Under the pieces are notes generated by a model that was given only the letters and a program-made list of their open reading frames with translations, ran no database searches and was not told where the DNA came from. A stretch of DNA of 64,000 bases from Luteolibacter sp. SL250 (GTDB taxonomy: Bacteria; Verrucomicrobiota; Verrucomicrobiia; Verrucomicrobiales; Akkermansiaceae), in contig NZ_CP113054.1 in assembly GCF_026625605.1 (NCBI RefSeq), forward strand, positions 1,922,001 through 1,986,000, given 5' to 3'. Made by a program: the position numbers and the translations under genes. Positions 1 to 8,359 of the stretch are shown in pieces. Positions within the stretch are counted from its first letter, which is position 1. The number at the start of each line of letters is the position of its first letter.

Positions 1-257
1 ACAACGCGAACATCACCTCCGTCGGCCAGCTCGCCATGAAGTCGGAAGCGGAGATGCTCAAGTACCGCAACTTCGGCAAAAAGTCCCTCAACGAAATCAA
101 GGACAAGCTCGTGGAGCTGGGCCTTGGTCTCGGTATGACCTTCGATTCATCGCTGCTTTCCGGTCCGGTCGCCGCCTCGCGTGCGCCCCGCCTCGGTGCG
201 GAAGACGAAGCACCGGTCGGCCTTGCCGATCTGATCGCCCAGAACCTCGACGACTAA
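1..257 (+). CDS. rpoA: RNA polymerase alpha subunit, C-terminal part (5' end outside window)
   Basis: Only the last ~84 codons are present; the reading frame is open at the left edge. They encode the alpha C-terminal domain (alphaCTD), the helix-hairpin-helix module that contacts UP elements and activators. The visible motif is an [15 protein letters not shown] stretch followed by [19 protein letters not shown], typical of alphaCTD. After it comes an acidic tail ending in DLIAQNLDD. rplQ follows 27 bp downstream, the usual alpha-operon order. The product is certain; only completeness is lacking. Confidence 0.97.
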   Translation, partial: NANITSVGQLAMKSEAEMLKYRNFGKKSLNEIKDKLVELGLGLGMTFDSSLLSGPVAASRAPRLGAEDEAPVGLADLIAQNLDD

Positions 258-284
258 CACTTCAAATAGAAACGGAAGCATCCG

Positions 285-773
285 ATGAGACATCGACGCA
301 ACACCACCAAGCTCAAACGCTCCGCCTCCCACCGCCGGTCCCTGCTCGCCAACCTGGCAGGCAGCCTGATCGAGCACGGGCGCATCAAGACCACCCTCGG
401 CAAGGCGAAAGCCCTCCGTCCGGTGGCTGAAAAGCTGGTCACCCTCGCCAAGCGCGACGACCTGCACTCCCGCCGCCTCGCCATCGCCTTCCTTTATGAG
501 AAGGACCTGGTGAAGAAGCTCTTCGCTGAAGTGGCTCCCGCCTCCAAGGACCGCCAGGGTGGCTACACCCGCATCACCAAGCTGGGAGTCCGCTCGAGCG
601 ACGCCGCCCCGATGGCGATCATCGAGTGGGTCGACCAAGCTGAAGCCAAGGCTGAGGAAGCCCCGGTCGAAGTGGTGGAAGAAAAAGCCGCTCCGGCTCC
701 AAAGGCAAAGAAGGCTGCCAAGAAGAAGGCGGCTGAATCCGAAGAAGCCGCTCCTGCCGCTGAAGCTGAATAA
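285..773 (+). CDS. rplQ: 50S ribosomal protein L17 with C-terminal Ala/Lys/Glu tail
   Basis: Large-subunit protein L17, placed as usual directly after rpoA. The N-terminus MRHRRNTTKLKR, the SHRRSLLANLAGSLIEHGRI segment and the TRI-KLG-R-SDAAPMAIIE ending are diagnostic. The core ends near residue 118. The 162-aa product is longer than the usual ~120-130 aa because of a ~45-residue low-complexity tail of Ala, Lys, Glu and Pro (AEAKAEEAPVE... AKKAAKKKAAES). Such tails occur in several Verrucomicrobiota ribosomal proteins and are probably disordered (inference). A strong intrinsic terminator follows 30 bp after the stop, so this is the last gene of the operon. Confidence 0.97.
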   Translation: MRHRRNTTKLKRSASHRRSLLANLAGSLIEHGRIKTTLGKAKALRPVAEKLVTLAKRDDLHSRRLAIAFLYEKDLVKKLFAEVAPASKDRQGGYTRITKLGVRSSDAAPMAIIEWVDQAEAKAEEAPVEVVEEKAAPAPKAKKAAKKKAAESEEAAPAAEAE

Positions 774-803
774 GCTGAAGAGGTAGCAACCGATCATTTG
801 AAG

Positions 804-835
804 CCGCCCGTGGTCCGCCACGGGCGGTTTTTTTT
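804..835 (+). terminator. Rho-independent terminator of the rpoA-rplQ operon
   Basis: A perfect 10-bp GC-rich stem (CCGCCCGTGG / CCACGGGCGG) with a TCCG loop is followed at once by eight T residues. This is a textbook intrinsic terminator, placed 30 bp after the rplQ stop. Confidence 0.93.
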
Positions 836-840
836 ATGGA

Positions 841-909
841 GAGGGGACATTGCGGCAGAGCCGCCATGTCCGCTTCGCTCCCATTCTTGTCCACCGGCGG
901 CATCGGCGA
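841..909 (+). repeat. Partial copy of the dispersed GGAGGACA repeat
   Basis: This half-copy carries the internal segment CATTGCGGCAGAGCCGCCAT followed by TCCGCTTCGCTCCCATTC and TTGTCCACCGGCGGCAT. The same segment is in the copies at 10969 and 20495, and in reverse orientation at about 1134-1210. It lacks the outer GTAAGGAGGG terminus. No coding potential is apparent. Confidence 0.7.
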
Positions 910-970
910 ATAGAGGGGACGGCGGAACAGTCCCGGCAATGCCTTCGCTCTGTATTCCCATTGCAGCCGG

Positions 971-1210
971 GTAAGGAGGGAGGACACTCCTGTCCTCCGG
1001 CGGCATTGGCGAATCATCAAAGATTCATCGCAGCGACGCAAAGGACGCGAAGTGAAGAATGGTAACGGTTCAAGATTCATGGTCAGCCTTCGTTCTTCCC
1101 TGAAAACTGAACACTGAAAACTTCTCTTCCTTGGCTCGCCATTGCAGCCGGTGGACAAGAATGGGAGCGCAGCGGACATAGCGGCTTGCCGCAATGTCCA
1201 CCCTCCTTAC
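971..1210. repeat. Dispersed repeat copy 1 with terminal inverted repeats (240 bp)
   Basis: It begins GTAAGGAGGGAGGACA and ends TGTCCACCCTCCTTAC, so its ends are near-perfect inverted repeats. The left end also holds a small hairpin (GGAGGACA-CTCC-TGTCCTCC). The interior shares a GAAAACTGAACACTGAAAAC tract and a CGCAAAGGACGCGAAG tract, in opposite orientation, with the copies at 10969 and 49278. No ORF in it looks real. Its right end abuts the next gene, whose start is 10 bp away. It looks like a non-autonomous, MITE-like element or a large intergenic palindrome; the mobilising enzyme is not in this window. Confidence 0.75.
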
Positions 1211-1220
1211 GCTCATTGCC

Positions 1221-2120
1221 GTGAACGACGACCTGGGCAAACGCATCCTCAAGGAAGTCTCGCGTTCCTTCTACCTCACCTTGCGCCTGCTCCCCCGGGA
1301 AATGAGGGAGGCGGCCAGTCTTGGTTATCTGTTGGCCCGCACCAGTGACACCATCGCGGACACGGAAGGGGTGCCGGTGGAGGAGCGCCTCTCCCTGTTG
1401 GGGGCCTTTGCGGAATCAGTCGGAGTTGGTGCGGCGTTGCCCGCATGGCCGGAAAGGATGCTGGAAGCCGCCACTGCGGGTGAGGCCGCGATGTTGGCGC
1501 GAGCTCCCGGGATTCTCGGATGGCTGGAGCGGACTGAGGCCCGCCAGGCAGGGTTGGTCCGGGAAGTGGTGACCATCATCATCAGCGGGCAATCACTCGA
1601 CCTCACCCGGTTTTCCGGTGCTGGGAAGGAGCTGCCTGTGGCATTGATGGACGCGGAGGAACTGGACGACTACACATGGCGGGTTGCCGGGTGTGTCGGT
1701 GCGTTCTGGACAAAACTCGGTTTCCTCACTCTCGGGGACCGCTATTCATCGGCGGGGGAGGCGGAGTTGCTTGGGAGGGGGATTTCCTACGGCAAGGGCC
1801 TGCAGTTGGTGAACATCCTCCGGGACCTGCCGGAAGATCTGGCGAACGGGCGGTGCTACCTGCCCGTGGCGGATCCGTTCGATCCCGAAGCGTTGATGCG
1901 GGAGTATCGAATCTGGCACCGTCAGGCGGTGGAGTGGACCGGGCAAGGCATCGGATACGCGTCCACTCTCCGATTGAGAAGACTGCGGGCGGCCTCCGTT
2001 CTGCCAGCGCTCATCGCGGAAGAGACGCTGGAGCTGCTGGATGGAAAGATGGTCCATGGGAGGGTGAAGGTGCCACGGATCACCGTCCATCGCCTGCTGG
2101 TGGAAGCCCTGCTTTTCTGA
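1221..2120 (+). CDS. Squalene/phytoene synthase family protein
   Basis: Predicted head-to-head prenyl diphosphate condensing enzyme (squalene or phytoene synthase type), soluble or membrane-associated, isoprenoid pathway. Seen: the SRSFYLTLRLLP N-terminal motif, the first Asp-rich motif in ARTSDTIADT, and the second in NILRDLPEDL followed by GRCYLP. These bind the Mg-diphosphates. The GTG at 1221 is chosen because the alternative ATG at 1194 lies inside a dispersed repeat and would add ten repeat-encoded residues; family members begin close to DLGKRILKEVSRSFY. Whether it makes squalene, phytoene or a C30 carotenoid precursor cannot be told from sequence alone. No hopanoid or carotenoid partner genes are adjacent. 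The convergent LuxR-type gene ends 9 bp after the stop. Confidence 0.88.
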   Translation: MNDDLGKRILKEVSRSFYLTLRLLPREMREAASLGYLLARTSDTIADTEGVPVEERLSLLGAFAESVGVGAALPAWPERMLEAATAGEAAMLARAPGILGWLERTEARQAGLVREVVTIIISGQSLDLTRFSGAGKELPVALMDAEELDDYTWRVAGCVGAFWTKLGFLTLGDRYSSAGEAELLGRGISYGKGLQLVNILRDLPEDLANGRCYLPVADPFDPEALMREYRIWHRQAVEWTGQGIGYASTLRLRRLRAASVLPALIAEETLELLDGKMVHGRVKVPRITVHRLLVEALLF

Positions 2121-2129
2121 TGGGAGAAG

Positions 2130-3248
2130 CTATCTGCCCAGAAGTTCGATGGCTTTCCTGCTGGCCGCCAGGCGGTTTTCCACGCCCAGCTTCTCGAAAA
2201 TATGCTCCACGTGTTTCGCCACCGTCCGATCACTTATGTTCAGGATCAAGGCGATATCCGCATTCGACTTGCCGCGGGACAACCACAGCAGGACGTCCGC
2301 CTGGCGGAAAGAAAGCTGGTAGGTGTTGCGGAACACGTCTGCCAGCGCCCGGACATCCTGTGACTGTGAGGCGATGATCCAGTGGTGCTTGTCCACCACC
2401 GCAGCACGGAAGACGAGGCTGCAGCCTGGCATTTCCAGTTCCAGCGGCGGGGTGGTATTGCCGTCGGTTCTTCCCGCACGGCGCAACCAATCCAGAATCC
2501 GTGCCGGGAGGTTCTCATTCGTGGCAGTGCCGGAGAGTGTCTCACCGTCCGCGATCCGTGCCTGGGAGAGGTGGGTGGAAGCCTGCTCGCTGGCGTGGAT
2601 GATGCGGCCGGAAAAGTCCGTCATGATCAGGCCGTGGGTGCCGCCGCGGAAGGCATGGGCGGAGAGGACCGCCATGGCCCGGGCGTCGGTGAACTCCAAT
2701 GCGTTCTCGAATGCCTGGATGAGATGGGGCCGGATGATGCGTGCCACCGCGCGGTCCCGTTCATCGAAGGTGGTGGAGGAATTGATCGCGTAGAAGATCT
2801 TCAGGTTGCGGCCGCTCTGGAGGCTCAACGACAAGGTGTCCTCGACTTTCATTTTTCCCAGCACCTGATGATAGAGCTCCAGCTTGTGGAGTTCATCCGC
2901 ACTGAGATGGTCGCTGATCTTGTGGACATCCTCGTGGCGGTTCTCTTCGTGCAGCCGCATCAGGGGATGTTGGTGCCGATAAGTCCAGAGGCCGGGTTTG
3001 TGGCGTTCCGCTTCCTCGGTGAATGAAAATGGTTCATAGAAGACGCGGGCGGAGCCAGTGGTCATCTCGATCTCGTTGTACGAGCTGAAATGGGCGGATG
3101 GAATGAGCTGGTTGATGAGGCGCAGGCTCGTCACCGGAAAGCTGCTCATGTCGGCGGCCCGGTATAGTTCCGGTAGCAGGGAGATGATCAGGTTGAGATC
3201 TTCCTGGCTGGGCAGGCTGTCGGAGGGAGGGCCGGGGGAGTGGCGCAT
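2130..3248 (-). CDS. LuxR-family HTH transcriptional regulator with large N-terminal sensory region
   Basis: The C-terminal ~65 residues form a LuxR/GerE helix-turn-helix (LSFRQADVLLWLSRGKSN, then ISDRTVAKHVEHIFEKLGV), which binds DNA. The ~300-residue N-terminal part contains a PAS/GAF-like stretch (GLIMTDFSGRIIHAS, then LEMPGCSLVFRAAVV) that may sense a ligand; this is an inference. There is no receiver domain with a recognisable phospho-Asp motif. The start at 3248 (MRHSPGPPSDS) is preferred to a further-upstream in-frame start because the extra 50 residues are basic and unlike a folded protein. It is divergent from the giant secreted protein gene at 3506, which makes that gene a possible target. 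Confidence 0.85.
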   Translation of the reverse strand: MRHSPGPPSDSLPSQEDLNLIISLLPELYRAADMSSFPVTSLRLINQLIPSAHFSSYNEIEMTTGSARVFYEPFSFTEEAERHKPGLWTYRHQHPLMRLHEENRHEDVHKISDHLSADELHKLELYHQVLGKMKVEDTLSLSLQSGRNLKIFYAINSSTTFDERDRAVARIIRPHLIQAFENALEFTDARAMAVLSAHAFRGGTHGLIMTDFSGRIIHASEQASTHLSQARIADGETLSGTATNENLPARILDWLRRAGRTDGNTTPPLELEMPGCSLVFRAAVVDKHHWIIASQSQDVRALADVFRNTYQLSFRQADVLLWLSRGKSNADIALILNISDRTVAKHVEHIFEKLGVENRLAASRKAIELLGR

Positions 3249-3505
3249 TTGGGCGTGGAATCCATATCTAACAGATGGGCTCCTTTTTCTCAAGGGGATT
3301 GAATCCGCGTGAATCGCGTCTCCGGACATCCAATTCGCAATCCGTCGCCGGGGCTGTGTCCGCGCGATGTATCCAATGTATATGCGGCTACGTAACAATG
3401 CGTAGGGCGTCCGGAAGTTGTATCTTGTCCGGGGTCACGTTTTTCGATGCGCTGTCCCGTGGGACCGGTTGTCCCCGGTTTGTCCACCCCCTCTCTTTTC
3501 CTGCC

Positions 3506-6500
3506 ATGAAACGCATCATGCTGGCCGTCTTCGGCTCAAACGGGAATCCGCTGGCCATTGCTGGGGCGGTTCTCCTCATCGGTCTCTCGCTGGGTGCCAC
3601 CGCGTCCGCGAAGACTTTCACCGGGCGTGCTCCGGAAAAATGCAATCCCAGTGATGCGTCCGAGGGCATCGGCAACGGCGACGACTGGTATCATCCCAAG
3701 AACTGGGGGACTCCCTGTGCCCCGGTGCCGCCTCCGGGCAGTGGTGAAAGCGCGACGATTCCCGCAGGCTTCACAGTCCGCGCTGGTTCACTCTCCCTCG
3801 GCTCGCTGAGTCTTCAGGGGACACTGATCGTCAGTGGCAACTGCACCATCAATACGCTGGATATCAGTGGCTCCGGTCAGATCCTTTCTTCCGGAACGTG
3901 GAACACTCTTACGATCGGATCCGTGATCAACATGGACGGCGGCACCATCGGTATGCATGTCGTCATGCCACCTGGCACCATGTTCAACTGGGACAAGGGA
4001 ATGGTTTGGGGGGATCTGACTCAAGCGGGCGGCGCTTTGATGTATATCCGCGGCTCCGGCGACCACATGATCAACTCGGGCACCTTCACCCTGAACGGCG
4101 TGACCACCTGGAACGGCGACGGTGTCATCCGCCAGGTGGGAGGGACGGACACTCATGTGTCCATCCTCAACAAGGGGACGTTCCTTGCGGATGGCTCCGG
4201 TAGTTTCGCCACGGATGGCGGCTATCTCTGGTTCACCTTCTCCAACGAACCCGAGGGCGAGTTCATCAAGGATGGTTCCGGAACCACCACCACATTCGCT
4301 TCCACCGGCTCCGCGCGGCCCATGTATTTCCGGAACAAGGGGACCATGGATGTGCGGGCGGGCGTGTTCCGGTTCACCACAGGACAGTTGGTTCTGGAGG
4401 ACGGATCAAAGATCGAGGGGGCGGGCAGGACCACCATTACTGCGGGGAGCAGCCTCTACATCCCTCCTTCCACCACCTCGGAGATGACCGGCATCCTGGA
4501 GCTGGATGGCGGTTATATGGAGGGTGATGGCGCCATGACTGGAGACGGCGGCACCTTCAACTGGGTCTCCGGTAGCCTGGGCATCACCCAAGGACCCTAC
4601 GAAGGGGCCAGACCGGCGAACCTCAACATCCCCGCGGGTATGACCATCAATATTCTGGGCACGGAGGAGAAGCGGCTGGGTGGCGGTCCCAGCACCTGCA
4701 GCCCCTGTCACCGCCAGCACGGGGTGATCAACAATGCCGGAACCGCGAACTGGACCGGAACCGGAGACATCGTGACCGGCTATGGCGGAGGATCGATCGT
4801 CAACTCCGGGACCTTCATCGCCCACAATGACGAACAGTTCCGCCCGATCGGCGATGGGGGAGGTTTCACAAACACTTCCACCGGCACACTGCGCAAGCAG
4901 GGCTCAAGCGGGACCACCTCCTTTGAAGCCGGAATCGCTCTGAGCAATTCCGGGACAGCGGATGTCCGCACCGGCACGGTACAGGCGAACGCGGTCGTGA
5001 ACCTGCTGGATGGCAGCCGCTACTCCGGAGCGGGAAAGTTGGTGGCGACGGCGGGAGGAAACCTCATCGGGACTTCCACCGTTCTCGATGGCGGTAATGT
5101 CGAATGGCGCAGCGGAAGCATGAGAGGGGGGAATGAAACAACCACCCAGGGAACTATTGCCACGGAAGGCACCGGGCACTTTGAATGGACCGGCGGGAAC
5201 TTCTGCGGAACCGTCAACATTGCCGCCGCTTCGGTTCTCCGCATCAGCGGACCTGGCGATAAATTTCTAGGTCACAATGTCCGCTGGTATCCGGTAACCC
5301 TGGATCTCAACAACGCCGGAACCATCCTTTGGACGGAAGGGAAGATCGTGGATGAATTCGCAGGCCGGATCCACAACACCGGCACCTTCACCGCGGCTTT
5401 GACAGGAGAACTGAGCGTGAACCAGTTCAACAACACCGGCACTTTCCTCGTGCCGGCTGCCTCCACACCCCACATCGTGGATGTCCTGGGGCCGGTCTTC
5501 AACACTGCTCCGGGCAAATTCGAAGTCCAAGGCGGGGAGTTGCGGACAAAATCGGACCTCACGCTCAATGCGGGCTCCGGGGTGACCGGTGCGGGACGCC
5601 TGGTGGTGACTTCCAACTGCATGTGGAATGGAGGCTCCGGCATCTCCGGTACGTTGGAACTGCGCGGTGGACTGGTCAGATCCGGGACCGACGCGGCCCT
5701 TACCCCGGGCAGCGGCCGGTTCGAGTGGACCGGCGGCAGGGTGAGCGGTGCTTTTGAAATTCAGGCCGACGCCCGGATGGATCTTCTCGGCGAGGGCGAG
5801 AAACGCATCGGCCACTACTTCAGTTGGTCAGATGGCGCGGCGGGGACGATCACCAACCGGGGCACCATCGCATGGACCGGAACCGGAGCCATCGTGGATG
5901 AGAATGCGGGCCGCATCCACAACTACGGAACGTTCTCCGCTGCGGTGGATGCAAACCTGGGCTACAACGAGTTCTTCAACTACGGCACCTTTCTGATGCC
6001 GGTGGACACGGTTCCGCACGCGGTGAATCTGCTCGGAGCCTTCTACAACAATAGCGGCGGAATACTCGACATCCGGGCTGGAGAACTCATTTCGAAATCC
6101 TACTTCACCCTGAATCCGGGGTCACAGGTGAGAGGCGCCGGCAGGGTTGCCATGATCTCGGACTCAAGATTGAATGGGGGCATCACCATCACCGATGGCG
6201 GAACTCTGGAAATGCGTGAGACCATCCTCCGCTGCGGAACCGACGCCGCCATTTCCAGCACAAATGACGGCCGCTTCGAGTGGACCGCCGGCAGGATCAC
6301 CGGCACGGTCGGGATCACGGAAGGCACCCGCTTTGATATTCTCGGCGCGGGTGAGAAGCGCATCGGCCACTACCTGTGGTGGGGGGACAACGGCTGGGGC
6401 ATCATCAACAACCGCGGTAACATCACATGGACCGGAACCGGCCCAATCAATGACGAGAACACCGGCCATCTCTACAACTACGGCGTCATGAACGTCAGGA

Positions 6501-7321
6501 CCACAGCCCCTCTCCAGGGCAGATTCCAGAACGAGGGCGTGCTCAACATCAACCAAGGCGGAGGCATCGATTTCACCGGCGCGTGGGTCAATCTCACCGC
6601 AAGCGGGACGGTCAATCTGGAGCTGGCGGGGCCGACGGGAACCGCGGGCCGCATCACCTCCCATAACAACGTGACGGTTGCCGGAAAGATGAGCGTCACT
6701 CTTGCCCCGGGATTCCAGCCGGTGATTGGCACCGCATACACCGTCCTGAACCGCACTTCAGGGGAATTTTCCTCCATCAAGCTTCCGATCCCCCATTACT
6801 TCCGGGCCGCCTACGTGCAAGGTGCGGCCACCACCCTCACCTCGGAGGTGTCTCCCCGGAATTCGGAAGAATGGAAGGAGTTCTTTTTCGCTGACAATCC
6901 CGACTCCCCTCTCGCGCAGCTCATGGCGGATGCGGACGGGGACGGTGTGGCGAACCTCGTTCCATACGCATTCGGAAAGAACCCGCTGAAATCGCTCGGC
7001 GCATTGCTGCAATTCGTCAACGACATCCTGGGAACCATCAATCTGGACGGAGGTCATGCCGCGAAGTCCGGAAACGTCTCCTACATGGCCATCAGCTATC
7101 AGCGTCCCGGTGGCAACTCGAAGTTGCAGGACATCCGCTATGTCCCGGAGCGCTCCACCACCCTTGCACAGGGAAGTTGGTCCACGGATGGAGTCATCGA
7201 GGATAGCGTGACCTTTGATCCGGTCACCTCCATGGAGACGGTCGTCATCCGCAGCACTTTCCCCAAGGGGGCGGGAAAGGAATTCCTCCGGGTGAGGGTG
7301 GAACAAATTTCAGCGGATTGA
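3506..7321 (+). CDS. Giant secreted beta-helix (adhesin-like) protein, 1271 aa
   Basis: The signal peptide covers about residues 1-36 (MKR start, hydrophobic AIAGAVLLIGLSLGATASA). Residues ~60-1130 are Gly/Thr/Asn-rich with recurrent short strands (NNAGT, NSGTF, GRFEWTGG, LDGG) typical of a right-handed beta-helix of the autotransporter-associated or haemagglutinin kind. Two long units of ~190 residues in the second half are near duplicates: both contain GEKRIGHY, WTGTG and DENAG/NTG-H-YNYG. A C-terminal module around residue 1140 (DADGDGVANLVPYAFG) is the calcium-loop-like ending seen on many Verrucomicrobiota exported proteins. There is no C-terminal beta-barrel, so it is not a classical autotransporter. 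The ATG at 3506 is chosen because it gives a clean signal peptide; the longer frame upstream does not. Confidence 0.85.
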   Translation: MKRIMLAVFGSNGNPLAIAGAVLLIGLSLGATASAKTFTGRAPEKCNPSDASEGIGNGDDWYHPKNWGTPCAPVPPPGSGESATIPAGFTVRAGSLSLGSLSLQGTLIVSGNCTINTLDISGSGQILSSGTWNTLTIGSVINMDGGTIGMHVVMPPGTMFNWDKGMVWGDLTQAGGALMYIRGSGDHMINSGTFTLNGVTTWNGDGVIRQVGGTDTHVSILNKGTFLADGSGSFATDGGYLWFTFSNEPEGEFIKDGSGTTTTFASTGSARPMYFRNKGTMDVRAGVFRFTTGQLVLEDGSKIEGAGRTTITAGSSLYIPPSTTSEMTGILELDGGYMEGDGAMTGDGGTFNWVSGSLGITQGPYEGARPANLNIPAGMTINILGTEEKRLGGGPSTCSPCHRQHGVINNAGTANWTGTGDIVTGYGGGSIVNSGTFIAHNDEQFRPIGDGGGFTNTSTGTLRKQGSSGTTSFEAGIALSNSGTADVRTGTVQANAVVNLLDGSRYSGAGKLVATAGGNLIGTSTVLDGGNVEWRSGSMRGGNETTTQGTIATEGTGHFEWTGGNFCGTVNIAAASVLRISGPGDKFLGHNVRWYPVTLDLNNAGTILWTEGKIVDEFAGRIHNTGTFTAALTGELSVNQFNNTGTFLVPAASTPHIVDVLGPVFNTAPGKFEVQGGELRTKSDLTLNAGSGVTGAGRLVVTSNCMWNGGSGISGTLELRGGLVRSGTDAALTPGSGRFEWTGGRVSGAFEIQADARMDLLGEGEKRIGHYFSWSDGAAGTITNRGTIAWTGTGAIVDENAGRIHNYGTFSAAVDANLGYNEFFNYGTFLMPVDTVPHAVNLLGAFYNNSGGILDIRAGELISKSYFTLNPGSQVRGAGRVAMISDSRLNGGITITDGGTLEMRETILRCGTDAAISSTNDGRFEWTAGRITGTVGITEGTRFDILGAGEKRIGHYLWWGDNGWGIINNRGNITWTGTGPINDENTGHLYNYGVMNVRTTAPLQGRFQNEGVLNINQGGGIDFTGAWVNLTASGTVNLELAGPTGTAGRITSHNNVTVAGKMSVTLAPGFQPVIGTAYTVLNRTSGEFSSIKLPIPHYFRAAYVQGAATTLTSEVSPRNSEEWKEFFFADNPDSPLAQLMADADGDGVANLVPYAFGKNPLKSLGALLQFVNDILGTINLDGGHAAKSGNVSYMAISYQRPGGNSKLQDIRYVPERSTTLAQGSWSTDGVIEDSVTFDPVTSMETVVIRSTFPKGAGKEFLRVRVEQISAD

Positions 7322-7381
7322 GGCAGTCTGCGGACGGGAAGGCGCTTGCGTCTTCCTTGTCCGCCGAGATCCTCTCTCCCC

Positions 7382-7555
7382 TCATTTCCGGCCGGAGCCG
7401 GACTTCTTGCCGCCGCCGTCCTGCTTGTTGACGGTGGCCCAGGCACGTCGCTCCGCTTCCTCATGCGAGAGGCCACGTTCCTCGTAGCTTTCCTCGATGT
7501 GCTCCGCTTTGCGCTTCTGCTTGTCGGTGTAACTGGATTTGTCTCCTTGTGGCAT
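7382..7555 (-). CDS. Small basic 'plasmid stabilization'-type protein, 57 aa
   Basis: A short, highly charged protein: MPQGDKSSYTDKQKRKAEH, then EESYEERGLSHEEAERRAW and a Gly/Ser/Lys tail. It matches a small family widely labelled plasmid stabilization protein in alpha-proteobacteria and Verrucomicrobia; that label is not functional evidence. The ATG at 7555 has a GGAG motif 6 nt upstream and is preferred to the GTG four codons earlier. The arrangement of helical KRKAEHIEESY and AERRAWATVNK suggests a nucleic-acid-binding or stress-related role (inference). It lies 24 bp downstream of the next gene on the same strand, so the two are probably co-transcribed. Confidence 0.75.
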   Translation of the reverse strand: MPQGDKSSYTDKQKRKAEHIEESYEERGLSHEEAERRAWATVNKQDGGGKKSGSGRK

Positions 7556-7579
7556 GGGAGTCTCCACGGTGTTTGAGGT

Positions 7580-8098
7580 TCAGGCCGCGGGGGCCTTTGT
7601 CGTGATTCCCTTGCGGACAGGATCGGCGAGGGCGCTGCGGCTTTGGCAGATACGGCGGTCCTCAACCTCCTCCCGCTGGTGGATCGCATCGAACTCCAGC
7701 TTCTGGAAATCGATGGAGGACCACTCCGGGAAATGGTGGGCCACTTCCTGCAGCGCTACCCACAGCAGGCGCTTGCCCTGGATCCCCAGTGCCAGCATTT
7801 CCAATGCTTCGAAGTTGCCGAGCTTGCCGGGTTCCATGCCCTCGTAGAGGAAGAGGAGGCGGCTGACTTTGCCCCCGATTTCGCCGAGGGAATGCAGACC
7901 GGTGCTTTCTTCTCCGCCACTGGCAGCAATGAGTTCTTTGAGGATACGCTGATCCGTTTCCACTTTGGCCTCCAGCTCCTCGAAGAACTTCCGCTCCTTG
8001 GAATCCGTCTGGCGTTTCGAGAGTTCCGCGATGAGGGAAAGAGCGCAGTGGGAACCGGCGAGATGCCCGTTGAGGTAGCGGTGGAGGTCCTTGTCCAT
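7580..8098 (-). CDS. Uncharacterised all-helical protein
   Basis: About 172 residues, predicted almost entirely helical and with no signal peptide: MDKDLHRYLNGHLAGSH, KVETDQRILKELIA, FEALEMLALGIQGKRLLW, then VALQEVAHHFPEW. The pattern of amphipathic helices with scattered His and Glu resembles ferritin-like or hemerythrin-like bundles, but no complete metal motif is seen. Function is not recognised. The start at 8098 (MDKDLHRY) is preferred; a longer frame begins at 8149/8152 and adds a short Cys/His-containing stretch (HWHADCGCF) without a good ribosome-binding site. It is followed by the small gene at 7382-7555. Confidence 0.65.
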   Translation of the reverse strand: MDKDLHRYLNGHLAGSHCALSLIAELSKRQTDSKERKFFEELEAKVETDQRILKELIAASGGEESTGLHSLGEIGGKVSRLLFLYEGMEPGKLGNFEALEMLALGIQGKRLLWVALQEVAHHFPEWSSIDFQKLEFDAIHQREEVEDRRICQSRSALADPVRKGITTKAPAA

Positions 8099-8359
8099 GG
8101 AGGGGAAGCATCCGCAGTCGGCATGCCAGTGGGAGAAATTCATTTCCATCAAGGAATCCCAAGGGTTCCACGGTCAGCCCAGAGAGGTAATGCGCGTTTC
8201 TTCGGGTTATTTCGATGCGCCGAGCTTTGCAGAACGCACCGGTCGGAACCATTGAGAGTGCCGCGTGAGGGGCACCGAGGGGAGCTTGTCACAACGAATG
8301 CCACCTATCCGTCCGCCGCCGCCGCTGGTCTGGAGACTAGGGTCTCCTTCAGCAGCCTC

